A stretch of DNA of 64,000 nt from Bryobacteraceae bacterium (GTDB lineage Bacteria; Acidobacteriota; Terriglobia; Bryobacterales; Bryobacteraceae), in contig BPGD01000001.1 of the NCBI GenBank assembly GCA_026002855.1, positions 806,001 to 870,000 of the forward strand, in the 5' to 3' direction. The notes beneath the pieces are model-generated. The model was not told the DNA's origin and did not search any database. It was given only the letters and a program-made list of their open reading frames with translations. A program made the position numbers and the translations under genes. Below, piece after piece: positions 59,456 to 64,000 of this stretch (the stretch's first letter is position 1; each line of letters begins with the position of its first letter).

Positions 59456-60087
59456 CGAATTCTCCTGTGGAGTAAATCACGGTCCGTTGCAGGAGTCAAT
59501 GGGTTCCTCCGGACGCAGCCGTGAATCATTCCCAATGTCTGCCGACCGCACACATCCCTGACCAGCAACCGCTCACGCGGCTCCGCCGTTCGTGAGGCGG
59601 CAGCCTGGGGGCCGGGCGGTGATCGTCGTTTCTGTCCCTGATGTTTCCAAACCAGCGAAGAAGCCGGGCAGGACGCCCAGATCCTCAAAGTGCTGATTCC
59701 CGGTGCACGAGAGGGCGAAGAACTGCGGCCTTCATCCTGTGACTGCACAAGGCACCCGGTCGGCGCGCTCCGTTGCTTCTGGTTTCGGGGGCGTTGCGGG
59801 CACCGGTTGAGTTGAGCCAGCGCTGTACGTCCGGTCACCGCGCCCTCGATAGTCATGCTATTCAGAGCCGCGACGAAGTTCGGCGCACGCCGCGAGAACG
59901 GGATGCCAGCGGCAGGGCGAAAACCAAGCCGGGCGCAATTCCGCCAGCCGCTCCCTGCGCCCGCCGGGCGGGCGAGCTGCATTCGCGGCTCTGGAAGGAG
60001 CGCGGCACGGGCATGGACGGAGCTGGCGGACTTCCGGGGGCTTCCGGCCGTTGCCAGACGCGGGGCCAGTGAGAAAGACTGATTGCC
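59456..60087. other. Longest non-coding gap in the window
   Basis: About 630 bases. Frames here and the long frame antisense to the next gene have no recognisable product. No tRNA, inverted repeat end, or transposase remnant was identified. Possibly a decayed gene. Confidence 0.5.
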
Positions 60088-61119
60088 ATGACCCGTTTCC
60101 CGCGCCGGCAGTTTCTTTCCACGATGCCCGTTGCCGCCCTGGCTTCGCAGAAGGCGTCCGAGCTCGTCAAGCCCCGGGCGTTGCGCCCTGGCGACACGGT
60201 GGGGCTGATCACGCCTTCCACCTACGTTTCCGATCCGGACCGGTTGTGGCTGGCGCAGTGGACGATCGAGCAACTGGGGCTGCGGTGCCGGATGGGCCGG
60301 AACGTCGGCCGCCGGGAGGGCTACCTGGCGGGCACGGTGCGCGAACGAGTCGAAGACCTGCACGCAATGTTCGCCGACCCGGAAGTGAAGGCAGTCTTCT
60401 GCGTCCGCGGCGGGTACGGCGCGGCGATGCTGCTGGATTCGATCGACTACGGGCTGATCCGGCGGAATCCGAAGATCTTCGTGGGCTATTCCGACATCAC
60501 CGCGCTGCACCTGGCCATTCACCGGCTGGCGAGGCTGGTGACGTTCCACGGGCCAGTGGTGCTTTCCGGCCTGAGTGATTTCACGATAGAACATTTTCGG
60601 CGGGCCCTGTTTGAAACAAAACCGCTGGGGCGGCTCGCCAACCCGCCGGAGCCGCGTCCCATCCGGCCGCGCCACCCCTGGCGCGCGGTGCGGCCAGGCC
60701 GGGCGCGCGGGCCGCTGGTCGGGGGGAACCTGACGCTGATCTCGACCACGCTGGGAACGCCCTACGAGATCCAGACCGAGGGCGCGATCCTGTTCCTGGA
60801 GGACGTGGGCGAGGAGCCCTACAGCATCGACCGGATGCTGACGCACCTGCGGCTGGCGGGCAAGCTGCGCGGCATCCGCGGGCTGATTTTCGGCGAGTGC
60901 AGCGGCTGCCGGCCGCGGGAATTCCAGCCGGGGTTTGAGTCGACCTTCTCGACGGGCGAAGTGGTGCAAAGAATCCTGGGCGAGCTGGACGTGCCGGTGC
61001 TGAGCGGGCTGGTGATCGGGCACACCGACGACCAGCTCACGCTGCCGCTGGGGGTGATGGCGGAGCTGGATGCCGACGCGGGCACACTGACCATTGAAGA
61101 AGCGGCCGTAGTGGAATAG
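60088..61119 (+). CDS. S66-family LD-carboxypeptidase, Tat-exported
   Basis: 343 residues. The N-terminus TRFPRRQFLSTMPVAALAS is a twin-arginine signal (R-R-x-F-L). S66 peptidases remove the terminal D-Ala from muropeptide tetrapeptides, usually in the cytosol for recycling (LdcA). Seen: the nucleophile Ser135 in FVGYSDITALHL, Glu238 in LFLEDVGEEPYSIDRML, and His312 in GHTDDQLTLPLG, with GGNLTLISTTLGTPYEI between. The full triad is present. Export via Tat is unusual for the family, and suggests action on periplasmic muropeptides. Followed six bases later by an esterase gene. Confidence 0.92.
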   Translation: MTRFPRRQFLSTMPVAALASQKASELVKPRALRPGDTVGLITPSTYVSDPDRLWLAQWTIEQLGLRCRMGRNVGRREGYLAGTVRERVEDLHAMFADPEVKAVFCVRGGYGAAMLLDSIDYGLIRRNPKIFVGYSDITALHLAIHRLARLVTFHGPVVLSGLSDFTIEHFRRALFETKPLGRLANPPEPRPIRPRHPWRAVRPGRARGPLVGGNLTLISTTLGTPYEIQTEGAILFLEDVGEEPYSIDRMLTHLRLAGKLRGIRGLIFGECSGCRPREFQPGFESTFSTGEVVQRILGELDVPVLSGLVIGHTDDQLTLPLGVMAELDADAGTLTIEEAAVVE

Positions 61120-61124
61120 ACAGT

Positions 61125-61949
61125 ATGCGAACCGCCCTGTTGTTGCTCTTTGCCCTGACGGCCGCGGCGCAGTCGCCGCGGACCGAACTGCTGTGGCCCG
61201 AAGGCGCTCCTGGCGCTGCCGGCAATGAAGACGCCGACAGGCCCACACTGACGATCTATCCGGCCGCCCAGCCCAACGGGGCCGCCGTGCTGATCTGCCC
61301 CGGCGGCGGGTATGTCAACCTTGCCATGGATCACGAAGGCAAACAGGTGGCCGAATGGTTCAACTCATTCGGCGTGACGGCGTTCGTGCTGAAATACCGG
61401 CTGGCGCCGCGCTACCGGCACCCGGCGATGCTCGACGACGCGCGGCGCGCGATGAGGACGATCCGTTCCCGGGCGAGGGAGTTTGGCATTGACCCGGCGC
61501 GGGTGGGCGTGATGGGGTTCAGCGCGGGCGGGCACCTGGCGTCGACGCTTTCCACGCACTTCGGCGAGGGAGAGCGGCCGGACTTCGCCGTCCTGTGCTA
61601 TCCGGTGATCAGCCTGACGACGCGATACACGCACAGCGGATCGATGCGCGCGCTGCTGGGCGATCCACCCGACCCGTCGCTGGTCTGGGAGCTCTCGAAC
61701 GAGTGGAAAGTGACTTCGGAGACCCCACCGACGTTCCTGTTCCACACGAATGCAGACACGGGCGTGCCGCCGGAAAACAGCATCCTGTACTATATGGCGC
61801 TGCGGCGGGCGGGCGTGCCGGCCGAGCTGCACATCTACCAGGAAGGGCGGCACGGGGTGGGGCTGGCGCCCAAAGACCCGGTACTTTCGACATGGCCCGC
61901 GCGGCTGAAGGACTGGCTGGCGGTGCGCGGCATCATTCCGGCGCAGTAA
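61125..61949 (+). CDS. Alpha/beta hydrolase, secreted esterase (BD-FAE-like)
   Basis: 274 residues with a signal peptide ending near TAAAQS. Alpha/beta fold: the oxyanion motif CPGGGYVNLAMDHEG, the nucleophile elbow GFSAGGHLAS (Ser133), an Asp in TNADTGVPPENS and His in QEGRHGVGLA. This matches carbohydrate acetyl/feruloyl esterases of the BD-FAE type that deacylate plant xylan. Tight to the LD-carboxypeptidase gene (five bases), probably co-transcribed, although their roles look unrelated. Substrate is inferred. Confidence 0.9.
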   Translation: MRTALLLLFALTAAAQSPRTELLWPEGAPGAAGNEDADRPTLTIYPAAQPNGAAVLICPGGGYVNLAMDHEGKQVAEWFNSFGVTAFVLKYRLAPRYRHPAMLDDARRAMRTIRSRAREFGIDPARVGVMGFSAGGHLASTLSTHFGEGERPDFAVLCYPVISLTTRYTHSGSMRALLGDPPDPSLVWELSNEWKVTSETPPTFLFHTNADTGVPPENSILYYMALRRAGVPAELHIYQEGRHGVGLAPKDPVLSTWPARLKDWLAVRGIIPAQ

Positions 61950-61983
61950 CCGCAGCGGGGCCGCGCGCGTCAGAAAGGCGGCG

Positions 61984-63003
61984 ATGAGACTCCGGTTCTG
62001 GCTGGCAGGGATCGTGTGGCTGACGCTGGCGGCTCAGCAGACGCCGGAGCCGCCGGCCGATCCCGGCCGGCCCGCGCTGCGGCGGGGCGGTCCGGCGCAG
62101 AAACGCGAGCCGGTGGAGGCGCCGGAGGGACGGCGCACGCCCGATGGGCCGTACCGTGAAGTGGTGGTGGATGAAGAGGGGAAGACCGAAAAGGTGACCG
62201 GGGGCGGCGCGGCGGCGGAGCGCGACGATCTGCTCGACCGGGCGCGCGAGGCGGCCTTTGAGTTTAACGAGAAGCTGCCGGCGTTCATCTGCGATGAGTT
62301 CGTCCGCCGCTATGAGAGCAAAACGCTGAAGCCGGAGTGGAAGCTGCGCGACCGGGTGCAGGTGGAGCTGGCCTACACCAAAGGAAAGGAGGAGTACCGC
62401 AACATCCGGCTGAACGGGAAGCCGCTGAAAAAGGGCACGCCGGAGGACTCGGGCTCCTGGTCCACGGGAGATTTCGGCTCAACGCTGATGAGCATTTTTC
62501 TGTCAACACGGCGCGAGGATTTCCGTCTCCGGGGCGAATCGGAGGCGGCAGGAATCAAGGCGCGCGTCTACGATTTTTCCGTTCCGAAAGATCGCTCGCA
62601 GTGGACCATCCGGTATGGGTATGCGGTGAAGCCGGCGCACGAGGGTTCGCTGTGGATCGACCCGGACAGCGCGCGGGTGCTGCGGATCGAGCTGAGCAGC
62701 CGCAGGCTGCCTTCCAACTACGAGATCGACAAGGTGGAGATGACGGTGGACTACGACTGGGTGGACATCGCCGGGACGCGATATCTGCTGCCGGTCCGCA
62801 GCGAAAACCTGGCCTGTTTCCGCGGGACACTCACCTGCACGAAGAACGAAATCGAGTTCAAAAATTATCGGAAATTCGAAGTCGAATCGCAGGTACTGCA
62901 GGTGGAAAGCGAAGTGACTTTTCCTGAGGCGGACGAGGAAAAGCCGAAATCGAAAACAGTCCCGCCGTCGATCACGCCGGAGCCGGCGAAGAAAAAGAAG
63001 TAG
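61984..63003 (+). CDS. Secreted protein of unknown function
   Basis: 339 residues with a signal peptide ending near TLAAQQ. After a Pro/Gly/Glu-rich segment (20-75) a folded part begins with EAAFEFNEKLPAFICDEFVRRYES, then YRNIRLNGKPLKKGTPEDSGSW, FDVSK-like YDFSVPKDRSQWTIRYG, GSLWIDPDSARVLRIELSS, VDYDWVDIAGTRYLLPVRSE and an unusual Cys pair (CFRGTLTC). It ends with a charged tail with KPKSKT and KKKK. The central strands read like the beta-structure of periplasmic outer-membrane-lipid-binding proteins; I cannot name a family. The LPAFICDE-type opening recurs in acidobacterial secreted proteins by recollection. Confidence 0.75.
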   Translation: MRLRFWLAGIVWLTLAAQQTPEPPADPGRPALRRGGPAQKREPVEAPEGRRTPDGPYREVVVDEEGKTEKVTGGGAAAERDDLLDRAREAAFEFNEKLPAFICDEFVRRYESKTLKPEWKLRDRVQVELAYTKGKEEYRNIRLNGKPLKKGTPEDSGSWSTGDFGSTLMSIFLSTRREDFRLRGESEAAGIKARVYDFSVPKDRSQWTIRYGYAVKPAHEGSLWIDPDSARVLRIELSSRRLPSNYEIDKVEMTVDYDWVDIAGTRYLLPVRSENLACFRGTLTCTKNEIEFKNYRKFEVESQVLQVESEVTFPEADEEKPKSKTVPPSITPEPAKKKK

Positions 63004-63981
63004 TCAGGGCGCCGCCCTGACCGCAGCGATGAGGTCGGCCGCCTCGCGGCGGATGCCGGCGAAGCCGGCCTCGCGGAGCCAGGCCGAATATTCCTCCTCG
63101 GTGTAGGTGGAACCTCCGCGCGTGTTGACAAGCATGTTGACGGCGAAGAGGGCGGCCTGAGGAGGGGACGTCTTTTCGGGGTCGAGGATGAAGTCGCGAA
63201 TCAGCAGCCGCCCGCCGGGCGCGAGGGCGCGGAAGCAGCGCGCCAGCAGCGAGCGGTTTTCCTCCGGACTGAGCATGTGGCAGATGGCGGAAAGCAGCAC
63301 GAGGTCGTAGCCGGAGCCCAGATCATCCCGGGTGAGATCGCCAACGCGGGTGGTGACGCGGTCCTCGAGTCCTTCGGCGAGGATGTGGCGGCGGGCGATG
63401 CGGGTGACGGGCTCGCGGTCGAGCACCTCGGCGTGCAGCGCCGGATTCGCTCTGGCGAAGGCGATGGAGTAGACGCCAGAGCCGCCCCCGACATCCAGCA
63501 TGCGCCGGACGTCCTGGGCGCGGCCGATGCGCGCGAGTTCGGCGGCGTCTTTCTGCGCTCGCCAGTGCATGGCTTCGATGAAGCTTTCGGTCCACTGCGA
63601 ATCCTCCGCCCCGGCGCCGGCGCGGACGGCCGTGCCGGAGCGGACGCAGCGGGTGAGCGTAGCCCACGAGTCGAACAGATGAACGGTGTGCATGAGCGCG
63701 GGCCGGGCGCAGTCCGGGCTGCCGGCGACGAGATATTGGGCGGTGGCCGGGGTGTTGAAGAACGTGCCGTCCCGTTTGAGGAGCGCCCCGATAGCGGCAA
63801 GGGCGTTGAGCAGGACTTCCGTAGCGCGGGGATCCGTGCCGGCCCTGCGGGCCACCTCGGCGGCGTTGGCGCCTGTGCCGACGTGGGTGAAGAGGTCGAG
63901 TTCGACGGCGGTGAGCAGGATGCGGCTCTCCTGGAAGCCGCGCATTTTTGACTGGAGTTCATCAAATGTGAGAGGCTGCAT
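63004..63981 (-). CDS. Class I SAM-dependent methyltransferase with dimerisation domain
   Basis: 325 residues. N-terminal winged-helix dimerisation domain (SRILLTAVELDLFTHV, AEVARRAGTDPRATEVLLNAL, FFNTPATAQYLV) then a Rossmann methyltransferase: RMLDVGGGSGVYSIAFARANP (SAM motif I), FRALAPGGRLLIRDFILDPE and a C-terminal YSAWLREAGFAGIRRE. It is like hydroxyneurosporene or acetylserotonin O-methyltransferase families; the substrate is probably a small hydroxylated molecule. Convergent with the preceding gene with no gap between the stops. The upstream promoter lies in or beyond the last 19 bases. Confidence 0.92.
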   Translation of the reverse strand: MQPLTFDELQSKMRGFQESRILLTAVELDLFTHVGTGANAAEVARRAGTDPRATEVLLNALAAIGALLKRDGTFFNTPATAQYLVAGSPDCARPALMHTVHLFDSWATLTRCVRSGTAVRAGAGAEDSQWTESFIEAMHWRAQKDAAELARIGRAQDVRRMLDVGGGSGVYSIAFARANPALHAEVLDREPVTRIARRHILAEGLEDRVTTRVGDLTRDDLGSGYDLVLLSAICHMLSPEENRSLLARCFRALAPGGRLLIRDFILDPEKTSPPQAALFAVNMLVNTRGGSTYTEEEYSAWLREAGFAGIRREAADLIAAVRAAP

Positions 63982-64000
63982 GGCTGTTTCCGGGTATGTC

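Noticed and set aside
59422-61248. A 608-codon frame antisense to the LD-carboxypeptidase
   Set aside because: Arg/Gln/His-rich product without a family; it is the shadow of a clear peptidase gene and runs into a gap without coding signal.

Overview
The window is about 64 kb of high-GC bacterial chromosome. It looks like an acidobacterium of the Solibacteres/Bryobacter type. The pointers are VWFA-related secreted proteins, a DUF1080 3-keto-disaccharide hydrolase, an oligogalacturonate lyase, a GH127 enzyme, many Ala/Gln-ending signal peptides and split nuo genes. This assignment is inference from gene content, not from a marker search. lpxD and lpxA show an outer membrane. No insertion sequence, prophage, CRISPR array or rRNA was seen.

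Layout. 0-13.5 kb: the 3' end of hslU, an FN3 protein, an FAH-family hydrolase, two small membrane proteins, a large M14 peptidase, a VWFA protein overlapping an M48 protease, a TolC-family protein, a small (p)ppGpp-hydrolase-like HD protein, chrA and an oligogalacturonate lyase. 13.5-21.6 kb: DUF2490, fabG, a ubiD-family gene, tRNA-His, cysK with its Rrf2 regulator (clear promoter plus palindrome), a TIM-barrel epimerase, a DUF1326-like protein, gluQRS and bacterioferritin. 21.7-28 kb: a hybrid sensor kinase whose periplasmic domain is broken, a PduS/PduT-like pair (flavin/Fe-S electron carrier plus microcompartment shell trimer), DUF1080 and a degenerate kinase. 28-31 kb: a MobB-like P-loop gene with lpxD, divergent lpxA, tRNA-Glu and cytochrome c. 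31.4-34.2 kb: two overlapping genes with degenerate GGDEF regions, the second with an intact EAL domain. 34.3-43.8 kb: a nuo operon in the order C-D-I-J-K-L-M-N-H. 43.8-51.5 kb: DinB/YfiT-like, a polyferredoxin, DUF2461, murB, a beta-propeller protein, a shortened FGE-like protein, a VWA protein and selB. 51.8-64 kb: lytic transglycosylase, GH127, CDF transporter, two methyltransferases, rhodanese, JAMM protease, a compositionally odd secreted protein, an S66 LD-carboxypeptidase, an esterase and an unknown secreted protein.

How the genes work together. The nuo block supplies the membrane arm and three peripheral subunits of complex I. The input module (E, F, G) and A and B are not here. Cell-envelope functions recur: lipid A acylation, MurB, the lytic transglycosylase and the LD-carboxypeptidase. 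Plant-polymer breakdown is represented by single scattered enzymes (oligogalacturonate lyase, GH127, esterase, DUF1080), not by a locus. Rrf2-CysK and possibly rhodanese-JAMM concern sulfur assimilation or trafficking. SelB implies selenocysteine decoding, but its partners are not visible here.

At larger scale the plus strand is C-rich in roughly the first 24 kb and G-rich after about 27 kb, whichever way the genes point. The sign change falls in the PduS/PduT region and suggests a replication-origin-type skew flip or an old inversion boundary.
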